Made by a program: the position numbers and the translations under genes. Below are positions 8,802-18,038 of a DNA stretch of 64,000 nt, piece by piece. Under the pieces are notes generated by a model. The model worked only from the letters and a program-made list of their open reading frames with translations. It had not been told where the DNA came from and did not search any database. This DNA is from CAYNWT01 sp964450955 (lineage in GTDB: Bacteria; Planctomycetota; Planctomycetia; Planctomycetales; Planctomycetaceae): the NCBI GenBank assembly GCA_964450955.1, contig CAYVFI010000027.1:37376-101375 (forward strand), in the 5' to 3' direction. How positions within the stretch are numbered: position 1 is the first letter of the stretch; every line of letters starts with the position of its first letter.

Positions 8802-9443
8802 GTGCCTGAACCGCCCGACGCAAACGACGACCTGCAAACACCCCTGGACCGCTCGGACTTCCTGAATCTGGCCGGACTATGCGAGGGCGGCCTGGTCGTG
8901 ATTGCGTTTGCTGTAGGCTGGTTTGTCCACGTCAATCCGGTTCAGCAGTTGTACTTCGACTGGTGGAGTGTCCTGGTTGGCGTTCTTGCAACATTGCCCA
9001 TGCTGATTTTGTTCGCAGTTCTTTATTGGACCGACTTGCCACCGTTTCGGCGCATTCGTGAGTTGCTGTCTGAGATGCTCTCACCGCTGCTTGCTCAATG
9101 CCGTTGGTTCGACATTGTTCTGCTGGCGTTTATGGCCGGGCTTTGCGAAGAACTTCTGTTTCGCGGCACTCTGCAAATCTGGGCCAGCGCACATTGGGGA
9201 CTACCGAGCGCAATCGTGGTGGTTAGCATCGTGTTCGGACTGGTTCACTTTGTCACGCCGACCTACTTTATTCTGGCCACAGCAGTCGCGGCTTATCTGT
9301 CTGGAACAATGTTCCTGGTCGATCGCCCGAATTTGCTCATTCCAATTACAACCCACGCCCTCTACGACTACGTCGGCTTCCTGATTCTTATTGCCGAATA
9401 CCGCAAGTCCCAACGCCAAAGCCCTTTGCCCTTGAACCAATGA
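8802..9443 (+). CDS. CPBP-family intramembrane metalloprotease (Abi/CAAX protease-like)
   Basis: A 213-residue polytopic membrane protein with the CPBP glutamic protease signature: EELLFRG at residues 116-122 (motif 1), FGLVH at 145-149 (motif 2) and TTHALYDY near 183-190 (motif 3). Membrane segments are visible near residues 28-45, 55-75, 105-115, 135-155, 160-175 and 190-200. Such proteins cleave peptides or prenylated substrates in the membrane, and some give immunity to bacteriocins; the substrate here is unknown. The only sensible start is the GTG at 8802, with a weak GAAG-type ribosome site. Confidence 0.85.
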   Translation: MPEPPDANDDLQTPLDRSDFLNLAGLCEGGLVVIAFAVGWFVHVNPVQQLYFDWWSVLVGVLATLPMLILFAVLYWTDLPPFRRIRELLSEMLSPLLAQCRWFDIVLLAFMAGLCEELLFRGTLQIWASAHWGLPSAIVVVSIVFGLVHFVTPTYFILATAVAAYLSGTMFLVDRPNLLIPITTHALYDYVGFLILIAEYRKSQRQSPLPLNQ

Positions 9444-9661
9444 GGTCGGGTACAGGTCAGTGATACGACCTGGAATCTGGTTCATCTTCACGTCAGTTAA
9501 AGCAGCTAGCGGCTCTCCTCCAAACCGAACCCGGTCCACTTGACGCCTGGCGGTTTGAGATTTTTTTGTGCGGTTGGCACAAGTCTGAAAGCTGTCGCAA
9601 CGCAATACGGATTCACCGTGGTCAGCTTGTTTGCGAGGCCGGTTTAAAACCCTGGAACCGA

Positions 9662-10366
9662 CTAAAGGTGTCCGTCGTGCAGGGCGGAGGCGACCATGAC
9701 TCCATCCATCCCCAGGTCGGCCAAAGCGGTAATGTCTTCCTGGCTCCGCACGCCACCACCGGTAATCAGTTTGACGTTTGGGTGTCTCTGTTGAATGCGT
9801 TGGCACAGTTCCAGTGTTGCCACTCCACTGGAGCGGCCGATCCTGTGCAGATCCAGAACGATCATTCGCGTGACGCCCATCGCAATGGCTTCGTCGGCAA
9901 TCTGATCGGCAGTCATATCTCGCCATGGTGACCGGTCAGCGGTCAGTGGCCAGTTGGCTTTCAGGTCCAGGCTAAATACGATGCGATCGTTATACCGATC
10001 AGTCGCGGTTCTAAGCACCTCTGGATCCGACAATGTCTCCAGGCCAATGATCACGTCCTGCACTCCCAAAGACATAAGCAGGTTGACCTGACGAAACTCA
10101 AACGCGCCCGCATCCAGCAGCAGTTGGAACCCGGCGGCCGTCAGTGACTTAATCGGACCAGCATTCAGCGTTCCGCTACGGATCGCGTCCAGGTCCGCCA
10201 CGTACATGTATGATTCGCCCAGCTTGTCACGCAGCGCGGTGGCGATCGTCACTGGTTCGCTTGATGGGCACAACTGGCTTTGGATCGGGCGGTACTGATC
10301 TCGAAGTCCGCCCACGCCCCTGACGACAACTCCACCAAGTAAGTCAATGACCGGTATGATCCTCAT
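9662..10366 (-). CDS. HisA/HisF-like TIM-barrel protein
   Basis: A 234-residue protein that starts MRIIPVIDLLGGVVVRGVGG, the HisA N-terminal strand with its catalytic Asp, and contains SLDLKAN (second acidic residue), LDLHRIGRSSG and ITGGGVRSQEDI (phosphate-binding loop). The opening frame reaches 10465, but the 33 extra residues are not family-like. The RGVGGLRDQYRP segment after the first strand differs from the RLxQGD of true HisA. No other his gene is nearby. HisA-like paralogues of this kind occur in organisms with tetrahydromethanopterin C1 metabolism, which many planctomycetes have; a role there is an inference, and plain HisA is the alternative. Confidence 0.75.
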   Translation of the reverse strand: MRIIPVIDLLGGVVVRGVGGLRDQYRPIQSQLCPSSEPVTIATALRDKLGESYMYVADLDAIRSGTLNAGPIKSLTAAGFQLLLDAGAFEFRQVNLLMSLGVQDVIIGLETLSDPEVLRTATDRYNDRIVFSLDLKANWPLTADRSPWRDMTADQIADEAIAMGVTRMIVLDLHRIGRSSGVATLELCQRIQQRHPNVKLITGGGVRSQEDITALADLGMDGVMVASALHDGHL

Positions 10367-10428
10367 GTCGCACTCCGGTTGTGTGGCACCCACAAGCGGT
10401 AGGAAATCTGTTACAACTTCGAAGGTCG

Positions 10429-11349
10429 ATGATGGAGAACAAAGTGACGGCAACTGATCCATCAACGAAGAAGCCGTTCAAGGTTCGCCTGTTCTGGTTC
10501 ATCAGACGGTGGCTGATCTTCTATGGGGTAATTGTACTCTTGCTTGCGGTTTTTCAACGAAAACTCATGTACCACCCCACCGTGGTGGCTGAACTCTCGC
10601 CGCAAAGTGCGGGTTTGGGCGATCACGTTTCTGCGGTAAAGACCACGACAGTTGACGGAATCGAACTCAACGGCTGGCACTGGACATCTCGCAACGAAGA
10701 TCCCAATCGACCTGTTGTGTTGTTTTTTCACGGCAACGGCGGAAACCGCGGACATAGAACATTCGATTGCGAGCTATTCGACAATTGTGGAGCCGACACG
10801 ATTATCTTCGACTACCGCGGCTATGCAGAGAACGCAGGCAAGCCGACAGAAGACGGTCTCACCAAAGACGCGCGAGCGGCCTGGGACTTCGTAACCAAAG
10901 ACAAAGGCATCGCGCCTGAACGGATCTTTGTCTTCGGCGGATCACTGGGAGGCGGCGTCGCCGTCAGATTGACGGCCGACTTGTGTCGAGAAGGAACTCC
11001 GCCTGCCGGACTGATGCTGCGTTCGACCTTCTCGTCAATGGTCGATGCAGCTAAGTGGAACTACTGGTATCTGCCAGTGCGAACAATCCTGCTGGATCGG
11101 TACATGTCAACAGACCACGCTCCCGACATCACCTGCCCGGTTTTGCAAATGCACGGTACCATCGACAAGATTGTCCCACTCAAATCCGGACAAAAGTTGT
11201 TTAGCACGTTTCCCGATCAATCGACATCGGGCGTGACAAAGACATTCCTGGAACTCGACGGAGCCGACCACAACGGCGTGCTGATTACCTCGGGCGAAGA
11301 GGTTCTGACCGCAACGCGAGCTTACTTCAAACGGGTGGCCGGGAAATAG
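10429..11349 (+). CDS. Membrane-anchored alpha/beta hydrolase (BEM46/YqkD-like)
   Basis: A 306-residue protein with one N-terminal membrane segment (about residues 17-35) and an alpha/beta-hydrolase domain. The oxyanion loop is FFHGNGGNRGH, the nucleophile elbow is GGSLGGG, the acid is the Asp of HGTIDKIVP and the base is the His of GADHNG. Members hydrolyse esters or other acyl bonds; the substrate is unknown. The tandem ATGs at 10429 and 10432 have a GAAGG ribosome site 5-8 bases upstream, so the upstream GTG at 10381 is not used. It is divergent from the HisA-like gene with about 60 bases between them. Confidence 0.85.
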   Translation: MMENKVTATDPSTKKPFKVRLFWFIRRWLIFYGVIVLLLAVFQRKLMYHPTVVAELSPQSAGLGDHVSAVKTTTVDGIELNGWHWTSRNEDPNRPVVLFFHGNGGNRGHRTFDCELFDNCGADTIIFDYRGYAENAGKPTEDGLTKDARAAWDFVTKDKGIAPERIFVFGGSLGGGVAVRLTADLCREGTPPAGLMLRSTFSSMVDAAKWNYWYLPVRTILLDRYMSTDHAPDITCPVLQMHGTIDKIVPLKSGQKLFSTFPDQSTSGVTKTFLELDGADHNGVLITSGEEVLTATRAYFKRVAGK

Positions 11350-11784
11350 GTCTTGCTAAAGTTCCACCAGTAACCGCTGAGGGCAGCCCATTCAGAGGTC
11401 AGTCCGGTCAGGTCCCTTTAAGCCAATGACGCAAAGTTCCACTTGGAAGTGATGCTGACGGCTGGCTCAAAACAACACGGCAGAGCAAGCATGATGCGTC
11501 TCACTAGCGACGACCGGGCTATTTGACGCACCAGCAGTTGCGACCTGGCTTCTGGCTGGCGCTTGCGAGCGGGTCCGCCGTGGAATTGTCCGGCTTTAGC
11601 ATGGTGAGTTGCCAATTGCCGTTAGGACCCACCAATCGACCTCCCAAATGCGGAGCAATTCTCCAATAATAGTCGCTTACGGAATGTGAATCGGAGAGTC
11701 GGACCGATCGCCCCTGCGAACGCCGACTCTTCTAAAAAAAGCGAACCACCCGGCGGATAAAGCCACCATACGGAGACAACCACG
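11350..11784. other. Gene-free stretch before cysK
   Basis: These 435 bases hold no convincing gene on either strand. The only notable element is an inverted repeat close to cysK (11695-11730). Confidence 0.55.
11695..11730 (+). promoter_or_regulatory. Leader inverted repeat upstream of cysK
   Basis: AGAGTCGG at 11695-11702 and CCGACTCT at 11723-11730 form a perfect 8-base inverted repeat with a 20-base loop, followed by an A-rich run, about 54 bases before the cysK start. It could be a leader hairpin or a dimeric-regulator site. No known sulfur-responsive motif is recognisable. Confidence 0.3.
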
Positions 11785-12717
11785 ATGCCCATCTTTGAAG
11801 ACAATTCACTCGCGATCGGTCGGACTCCGCTGGTCCGCATCAACAAAGTCACCGAAGGCCTGAAGGCGACAGTGCTTGCCAAGATTGAAGGTCGCAACCC
11901 GGCCTACAGTGTAAAATGCCGTATCGGGTCGTCCATGATTTGGGACGCTGAAGAACGCGGCGTACTGAAGCCCGGCATGAACGTGGTCGAACCAACCAGC
12001 GGCAACACCGGTATTGCTTTGGCCTACGTCTGTGCGGCGCGGGGCTACTCACTGACGCTGACAATGCCGGACAGCATGTCTATCGAACGCCGCATGATGC
12101 TGAAGTCGTTTGGCGCGAACCTGGAACTGACCCCTGGAGCCGAAGGCATGAAGGGAGCCATCAGCAAGGCGACAGAACTTTCGCAGCAGGATGGCTGGTT
12201 CATGCCGCAGCAATTTGAGAACCCGGCCAACCCGGCGATTCATGTGAAAACAACGGGGCCTGAAATCTTCGAAGACACCGAAGGTAAGATCGACATCTTT
12301 GTCGCGGGCGTGGGAACAGGCGGCACCATTACGGGCGTGTCTCGATACTTTAAAGAAGTCAAAGGCATGGCCATCCAGTCCATCGCGGTCGAACCAACAG
12401 GCAGCCCGGTTCTCTCAGGCGGTTCACCCGGCAAGCACCGAATCCAGGGCATCGGCGCCGGATTCAAGCCGGGAATCCTGGACATGGACCTTATCGATGA
12501 AGTCATTCAGGTCACCGACGAAGAAGCCATGGAAATGGCTCCCCGGTTGGCTCGCATGGAAGGCATCACCTGCGGCATTAGTTGCGGTGCCGCAATGTCA
12601 GCCGCGCTGAAAGTGGCTGCTCGACCTGAAAGCGAAGGCAAGACGATTGTGGTCGTCCTGCCCGATTCGGGCGAACGCTACCTCTCAACACCAATGTTTG
12701 ACTACGCCAAAGTGTAA
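11785..12717 (+). CDS. cysK: Cysteine synthase A (O-acetylserine sulfhydrylase)
   Basis: A 310-residue PLP enzyme of fold type II that makes L-cysteine from O-acetylserine and sulfide. The PLP lysine is Lys44 in [11 protein letters not shown], the substrate loop is [10 protein letters not shown], the phosphate-binding loop is GTGGTITG, and the C-terminal [11 protein letters not shown] is characteristic of CysK. The length is normal. A GGAG ribosome site lies about 10 bases before the ATG. The gene stands alone and ends in a strong bidirectional terminator. Confidence 0.95.
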   Translation: MPIFEDNSLAIGRTPLVRINKVTEGLKATVLAKIEGRNPAYSVKCRIGSSMIWDAEERGVLKPGMNVVEPTSGNTGIALAYVCAARGYSLTLTMPDSMSIERRMMLKSFGANLELTPGAEGMKGAISKATELSQQDGWFMPQQFENPANPAIHVKTTGPEIFEDTEGKIDIFVAGVGTGGTITGVSRYFKEVKGMAIQSIAVEPTGSPVLSGGSPGKHRIQGIGAGFKPGILDMDLIDEVIQVTDEEAMEMAPRLARMEGITCGISCGAAMSAALKVAARPESEGKTIVVVLPDSGERYLSTPMFDYAKV

Positions 12718-12740
12718 GTAAGCCAAACCTGGAACATGAC

Positions 12741-12775
12741 AGAGCCCGAGCAATGCTGAATATTGCTCGGGCTCT
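12741..12775. terminator. Bidirectional terminator between cysK and the surface-protein gene
   Basis: A perfect 14-base inverted repeat (AGAGCCCGAGCAAT at 12741-12754 and its complement at 12762-12775) encloses a 7-base loop. It is followed by TTTATATT on the plus strand. It lies between the convergent cysK and surface-protein stop codons and can serve both. Confidence 0.85.
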
Positions 12776-12786
12776 TTATATTCCAT

Positions 12787-14502
12787 CTACTCAATGACAT
12801 TCACATCAACCCGGATGGTCTCTGCCCCAGACGTTGTCCGAGCGATAACGTCGACCGTCAGGGGACTGCTGTCTGTTGTGACCGCATTGCCGTTGAAAAT
12901 CATCAGATCACCAGCGGTATCGGTATCGTCAGTAAAGCGGTTGATCTTGAACGGCCGTTGTTCCGCCTCAATCAGAGCAGATTGGAGCGATGCGATTGAC
13001 AGATCGGCGCTTCTGGTGATTTCGCCATCCAGGACAAACGTTGGTGTCGCAACAATGCCGAGTGCTTCAGCGGTGTCGGCGTCGCGATTGATTCGGTCCA
13101 GAATCGCCGGGTCTGCGAAGTCTGATCTGAATTGATTCAAATCAAAGCCGTTGATTTCCTGGCCGTATTGTTCGAACAAAGCAATCGCAGCAGCACTGTC
13201 GGCGGCGTTTGTCCATTCATCCTGATTGTCGAACAGCTGGTCCATTATCTCGATAAACAACCCCTGACGCGACGCGGCTTCTGCCGCCTGAGCGGCTTCG
13301 ATGTTGAAGCTGGCGGTAAAGTTTGGCAGTGGCAGGTATCGGTAGACTGTCAGGTAGTCACTTGGGCTTAGTCGCAGGAAATTTGCAATGTCACTTTCAT
13401 GGAACGCCTGGCAGGCCGAGCAGGCGAAGTCGAGGTATTCAATAAGCACAACGGAAGCGTCTGCGGTTCCTGAGACATGATCGTCCGGCCTTAACTGCAA
13501 ACGTTCGTCAGTGGTCGTACCGGCAATCTCAAACACGACCGGTTCGTCAATTTCAGTCAGTGGCTCAACATTGCCCACAAAATCATTCTCAACCGCGCTT
13601 GCTGAGACTGAGAACGTGTTCGGATTCCCTACCTGAATCGTCACGGTTGATGGAACCGAATCGCGGAAGCCATCGTTGGCGGAATACGTAAACGAGTCTG
13701 AACCGATGAAGCTGGCATCCGCTTCGTAAGTAAACGAGCCATCCGCATTGAGATTGAGAGTTCCGTTGGCAGGACCTTCGACCACAACAGCAGTGAGATC
13801 GTCACCGGCAGGGTCAGAGTCGTTTGCCAATAGCCCATTGGCCGCGGTTACCGTCAGAATCTCACCGGCGTCAACCGTGTAGCTATCGTTGGCCGACGTG
13901 GGTGTTGCGTTGAGATCGAAATCCGATTCAACTTCCGTCTCACCATTGCGAATGGCGTCGGCGAACTCGGTGTTCCCGGCTGCTTCCTCAAGAGTCGCTC
14001 GCATGTCCCGCCGGAAACTCTCACGGCCGGATGATGCCAGCAACCAGATTGGTGAAATGAGGTCCGAGTCCAGGGTTCCTTCCCCGAAGTTAAGCCCAGT
14101 CACATCGGCGTCGTCTGTCAGTTCGATATTTGAGTAACTGTCGTTGCCAACAGTGACATCTGCGTCAGTGCGTTCCAAACCGTCACCGATGGAAACCGGC
14201 TGCGATTCGACAACCTCGTAGGTTCCAGGCTCCAAATCTGCGAACACGTAACTGCCATCGGCCTCAGTCAGGTACCGCCTGGTCACTGAATCACCACCCT
14301 CTGTTGTGGTTCCCGTCAGCGTCACAAGGACTCCGGGGACCCCGGTCTCATTCGCATCGGGAGTTCCATCTTCGTTGGTATCGTAAAAAACAACTCCAGA
14401 GATTTCGGATGTCAGCAGGCGACGAGTTTCCAGCTGCTCAGGAACAGACACTTTCAACACTCGGCGGCGACGTCTTGGAACTCGACGTGATGGTTTCGAC
14501 AT
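12787..14502 (-). CDS. Surface protein with SdrD_B-like, cadherin-like and DsbA-like domains
   Basis: A 571-residue protein. The frame opens at 14685, but the ATG at 14502 has a GGAG site and starts the typical planctomycete export leader: Arg-rich residues 6-15 and LETRRLLTS at 24-32. Residues ~34-139 are an SdrD_B/Cna-like beta domain (FYDTNEDGTPDANETG), residues ~203-291 a cadherin-like tandem domain (LLANDSDPAGDDL, GTLNLNADGSFTYEA), and residues ~340-510 a DsbA/thioredoxin-4-type fold with CSAC at 361-364 and the cis-Pro segment TPTFVLDG. The C-terminus is another beta-rich piece. It probably acts outside the cytoplasm as a thiol oxidoreductase tethered to a surface scaffold. Confidence 0.85.
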   Translation of the reverse strand: MSKPSRRVPRRRRRVLKVSVPEQLETRRLLTSEISGVVFYDTNEDGTPDANETGVPGVLVTLTGTTTEGGDSVTRRYLTEADGSYVFADLEPGTYEVVESQPVSIGDGLERTDADVTVGNDSYSNIELTDDADVTGLNFGEGTLDSDLISPIWLLASSGRESFRRDMRATLEEAAGNTEFADAIRNGETEVESDFDLNATPTSANDSYTVDAGEILTVTAANGLLANDSDPAGDDLTAVVVEGPANGTLNLNADGSFTYEADASFIGSDSFTYSANDGFRDSVPSTVTIQVGNPNTFSVSASAVENDFVGNVEPLTEIDEPVVFEIAGTTTDERLQLRPDDHVSGTADASVVLIEYLDFACSACQAFHESDIANFLRLSPSDYLTVYRYLPLPNFTASFNIEAAQAAEAASRQGLFIEIMDQLFDNQDEWTNAADSAAAIALFEQYGQEINGFDLNQFRSDFADPAILDRINRDADTAEALGIVATPTFVLDGEITRSADLSIASLQSALIEAEQRPFKINRFTDDTDTAGDLMIFNGNAVTTDSSPLTVDVIARTTSGAETIRVDVNVIE

Positions 14503-14723
14503 GACTACTCCGGCAAATCGTGTTTGTTCAGCTGGATTTTTGACGGTACCCAGCAAGGGGCAAGACGGATTTTGACCCGTAACCCAACTGGATGTAGTCC
14601 TTACATCGGCGTGCCGCTGGACCAGGCACATCGCTTGGTCGCCCGCGAACCACGCATCGGGCTGCCGACAGCAACAATTCTCCACCTACATCACTCAATG
14701 CTTCGCGCGCGAGGTTGGGGCGT

Positions 14724-14758
14724 AAAAAAAGATCCGCGTGGTAACCCACACGGATCTT
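14724..14758 (-). terminator. Rho-independent terminator of fdxA
   Basis: Read on the minus strand, 13 base pairs (AAGATCCGTGTGG with CCACGCGGATCTT, one G-T wobble) enclose the loop GTTA and are followed by a run of seven T. It lies 33 bases after the fdxA stop. Confidence 0.85.
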
Positions 14759-14790
14759 AATACTGTCGCAACTGTGTTTTGAGCCAGCCG

Positions 14791-15096
14791 TTACTTAGGC
14801 GTGTGCTCGCAGTTGCCATCTGTTTCTGCCATCGAGGTCTTCTGCTCAGTAATAACCGGGCAGCCAGGCGCCATTTCGGCGTTCAGAGCGGTGTAGTCGG
14901 TCCACTCTTCTGGCAGGTTGTCTTCGTGGAAGATGGCCTCTACAGGACACTCCGGAACGCATGCTTCACAATCGATGCATTCTTCAGGGTGGATGTAAAG
15001 GATCGATGGGCCTTCGTAAAAGCACTCGACCGGGCAAACGACGACACAATCTGTGTATTTGCAGTTGAAGCACGGTTCAGCGACGACGTGTGTCAT
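14791..15096 (-). CDS. fdxA: 7Fe ferredoxin (3Fe-4S/4Fe-4S)
   Basis: A 101-residue electron carrier. The N-terminus has the 7Fe ferredoxin pattern [18 protein letters not shown] (3Fe-4S site plus the last Cys of the second cluster), followed by [16 protein letters not shown] (4Fe-4S cluster). The acidic C-terminal tail beyond residue 65 resembles FdxA of Azotobacter and mycobacterial types. An AAGGG site precedes the ATG. It is monocistronic, with its own terminator. Confidence 0.93.
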   Translation of the reverse strand: MTHVVAEPCFNCKYTDCVVVCPVECFYEGPSILYIHPEECIDCEACVPECPVEAIFHEDNLPEEWTDYTALNAEMAPGCPVITEQKTSMAETDGNCEHTPK

Positions 15097-15528
15097 CAGG
15101 TATCCCTTTCAGTCAATCTCAGCGGACGGACCGCTCAAATAGAGTCTCGTATCGGTACAGTCGGAATTCGATGCCCGAAAGCTTACGGAAAACTCAAAAA
15201 AACGACTCTCAACACATCAGGCAGCTCGCCAATTTACAAATGACGCAAATCGCTTCATCGCACTGGCTTACGCCCTGATTCCTTCACGATAGTAGCCCTC
15301 TCTACCCAGACCGTCAAGTTTTTGACATGCCGATCAATTGGCGGGCCTCAGAGAGACGCAAACCATTTCACTATTGCAACTTACGGCGTTCTAGACACTT
15401 GAGTTGTTGCTTTGGGTTGACCTTCAAATACAATGAACCATCAAAAAGACCGATGTGGGAAGCATGGGGAACGTTGATTGCTGTGATGAAAACGGACAGA
15501 CGTTTCGAGTTTCGATCGGGGTAAGCAC
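15097..15528. other. Gene-free divergent region between fdxA and the sigma-factor gene
   Basis: These 432 bases hold no convincing gene. The right half is AT-richer and contains TTGACA- and TACAAT-like hexamers, but none is well enough spaced to be called a promoter. It must hold the promoters of both divergent genes. Confidence 0.5.
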
Positions 15529-16110
15529 GTGGCGCTCACGGATCATGACCGCAAGTTATTGAAACGGTGCCTGGATAAAGAACCGGGGGCGTGGAAGGAC
15601 TTTGTGGACCGGTTTATGGGCCTTTTTGTCCACGTTACTCAGCACACGGCCCATTGTCGCAGCGTTCGACTTTCGGCAGATGATATCGACGATCTTTGCG
15701 CCGACATATTTGTGGCCCTCATCGGCAACGATTTTGCTCCGCTTCGCCGGTTCAAAGGCAACAGCTCTCTGGCGACCTATCTCACGGTGATCGCCCGACG
15801 AGTCGTGGTTCGACAAATCATCGATCGACGAATGGCCGAAGCACTCGGCCACGTAAACGCACACGGAAGGTCTTTGCAACGGGCCGACGTAAAAGCTCCG
15901 CAGTCGCCGAGCGTCGATAACCGCGAAGAAGTACAGCGACTTTTGAAGGATCTGCCTCCCAGAGACGCAACCGCGGTTCGCATGAGCTACCTGGAGAACA
16001 AGTCGTACGCGGAAATTGCCGCCGAACTTAAGATCTCAGAGAACTCCGTTGGCCCCATCCTGACCCGCGCCAAAGAGAAGATGAACGAAAAGCGCGAGGT
16101 TGGTTCGTAG
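15529..16110 (+). CDS. RNA polymerase sigma factor, ECF-like
   Basis: A 193-residue two-domain sigma factor. Region 2 spans about residues 10-100 (DDIDDLCADIFVAL and FKGNSSLATYLTVIARRVVV, the core-binding and -10 segments), and region 4 spans about residues 125-190 (LPPRDATAVRMSYLENKSYA and IAAELKISENSVGPILTRAK, a helix-turn-helix for the -35 element). The start is a GTG at 15529 with GGGG upstream. No anti-sigma factor is adjacent; the next gene is an Hsp70-like chaperone 274 bases on. Confidence 0.9.
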   Translation: MALTDHDRKLLKRCLDKEPGAWKDFVDRFMGLFVHVTQHTAHCRSVRLSADDIDDLCADIFVALIGNDFAPLRRFKGNSSLATYLTVIARRVVVRQIIDRRMAEALGHVNAHGRSLQRADVKAPQSPSVDNREEVQRLLKDLPPRDATAVRMSYLENKSYAEIAAELKISENSVGPILTRAKEKMNEKREVGS

Positions 16111-16384
16111 GGATCCCGCGCAGCCACCAGGCCGCGGTCCCGGTGCGCGAAGGTCTTGCCCCGTTGACAGCCACCCTCAGGTTGGGTGATTCCGGTTCGA
16201 GGCGAAAACACATCAAACCCATTGATTACGCCGCTTGATTCCCCCTTCTTGCAGTGTCAGAATGGCTGACCGCTAACATTTGACACACTGCACTAAGCTG
16301 TGTGGACTACGCATTATCGCTGAAGCGACTCTGCGATGAGCCAGTCACAGCGGGCCTCGTACGACACAAACTCGGAAGAAGCTA

Positions 16385-17962
16385 ATGAAGTTCCTCGATG
16401 GCGTTACTGTTGGAATCGACCTGGGCACAACCTACTCCGCAATCGCGCGGATTGACGATGCAGGCAACGCTGTTGTTCTGAACAACGCTGACGGCAGGCC
16501 AATTACTCCCTCTGTTGTTTTGCTGGACGAACAGCGAGTGGTTGTTGGCCCTTCCTTCCAACGTATCTCTGTCGCGTCCCCAACCAGCATCATCGAAGCG
16601 ATCAAACGCGAGATGGGTAACAAGGATTACTTCGTTGTTTATCAAAACAAAAAGCTAACCCCGGAATTCGTTTCCGCGCTCATCATGAAGAAGATGAAGC
16701 AGGATGCAGAAAAGGACGTTGGGCCGATTGCCAACGCGGTCATCACAGTGCCTTACTACTTCAACGATGTCCGGCGTAAAGCAACACAGGATGCTGGTCG
16801 CATTGCTGGCCTCAACGTAATCGACATCATCAACGAACCAACGGCGGCGACCCTGGCTTACGCCTGGAACAAAGGCGAACTGGGCCGGACCGATCTTAAG
16901 TCGGAAGAACGAACCATCCTCGTGTACGACCTTGGTGGCGGAACGTTCGACGTCACAATCGTTCGGTACACGCCAACCAACTTCCGCGTACTCGCGACCG
17001 ACGGTGACGTGATGCTGGGTGGTCTTGACTGGAGTAAGCGGCTGGTTGACCATCTTTGCGAACAGTTCAAGCGTAAGTTCGGCGAAGACCCAAGCGGTGA
17101 CGCCGAAGCAATGCTGCAGTTCCACCAGGAATCAGAAGACGCAAAACGTGATCTCAGCACCAAGAATCAGGTTCCTGTCAGCGTCTACTACAAGGGCAAC
17201 ACACTGACTGTCCAACTGACGCGCGCCGACTTCGAACGCATGACGGCAGACATGCTTCAGCGAACAAAGGACACAACCGAACTGGTTATGCAGCAGGCCG
17301 GCGTCGGCAAAGACATGCTGGACGAGGTTCTGCTGGTTGGTGGTTCGACTTACATGCCTGTTGTTGAACAGATGCTTGTCGAAGTCACCGGCCGAACTCC
17401 GTCTCGCGACCTCATGCCCGAACGCGCTGTGGCTGAAGGTGCTGCGATCCACGCCGCGATTCTTGAAGCGAAGCACAGCGACGCCGGTGGCCGGATGACA
17501 AACGCACTGCTGACAAGGCTCCGCAACGTCAGCACGGTCGACGTCAACTCACACTCATTGGGTGTGAAGATTTCGAACCCACAAGACCGAACTCGCAAGA
17601 TGAATCACATCATGATTCCGCGAAACACGTCGGTTCCGCATTCTGTTAGCCAACGATTCGTGACAAACTCGCAAAACCAGCAGCGAGTCCATGTCGAGGT
17701 TCTCGAAGGTGAAGCTCCGGATCCTGCGGCATGCACACTGATTGGTGACTTTAGGGTCTACAACCTGCCGCCAAACCTGCCAAAGGGTTCTCCGGTCGAA
17801 CTGACCTACGCCTACGACGCCAGCGGGCGAATTAGCGCGACGGCTCGCGAATTGACCGGTAACAATGAAGCGTCTACCCAAATCGTTCGCGATTCGGGTA
17901 TGCAGGAACCAGACGTCGAAGCCGCTCTCCAGACACTCGCGGATGAGTACACGGTTGAATAG
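16385..17962 (+). CDS. Hsp70-family chaperone lacking the C-terminal lid
   Basis: A 525-residue Hsp70 homologue. The ATPase domain shows GIDLGTTYS at 10-18, EPTAATLAYA at 151-160, DLGGGTFDV at 182-190 and LLVGGSTYMPVV near 320. The substrate-binding beta domain follows (SHSLGVKI, MIPRNTSVPHSVSQRF, NLPKGSPVELTYAYDASGRI). The protein ends soon after this domain, so the helical lid of DnaK (about 100 residues) and the EEVD-like tail are missing. It is therefore not the housekeeping DnaK. It is followed 76 bases later by a degenerate J-domain protein, and the two probably work together. Confidence 0.93.
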   Translation: MKFLDGVTVGIDLGTTYSAIARIDDAGNAVVLNNADGRPITPSVVLLDEQRVVVGPSFQRISVASPTSIIEAIKREMGNKDYFVVYQNKKLTPEFVSALIMKKMKQDAEKDVGPIANAVITVPYYFNDVRRKATQDAGRIAGLNVIDIINEPTAATLAYAWNKGELGRTDLKSEERTILVYDLGGGTFDVTIVRYTPTNFRVLATDGDVMLGGLDWSKRLVDHLCEQFKRKFGEDPSGDAEAMLQFHQESEDAKRDLSTKNQVPVSVYYKGNTLTVQLTRADFERMTADMLQRTKDTTELVMQQAGVGKDMLDEVLLVGGSTYMPVVEQMLVEVTGRTPSRDLMPERAVAEGAAIHAAILEAKHSDAGGRMTNALLTRLRNVSTVDVNSHSLGVKISNPQDRTRKMNHIMIPRNTSVPHSVSQRFVTNSQNQQRVHVEVLEGEAPDPAACTLIGDFRVYNLPPNLPKGSPVELTYAYDASGRISATARELTGNNEASTQIVRDSGMQEPDVEAALQTLADEYTVE

Positions 17963-18038
17963 ACTCGTCGAATAACCGGGCGATGCGGCGAACCACCATG
18001 GGGCGTTCAACGTCCACAAATTCGAGGAGTGTCGGAAC

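Noticed and set aside
16261..16384. A sigma-70 promoter before the Hsp70 gene built on TTGACA near 16280
   Set aside because: No matching -10 hexamer lies at the right distance, and a CIRCE-like element is also absent.
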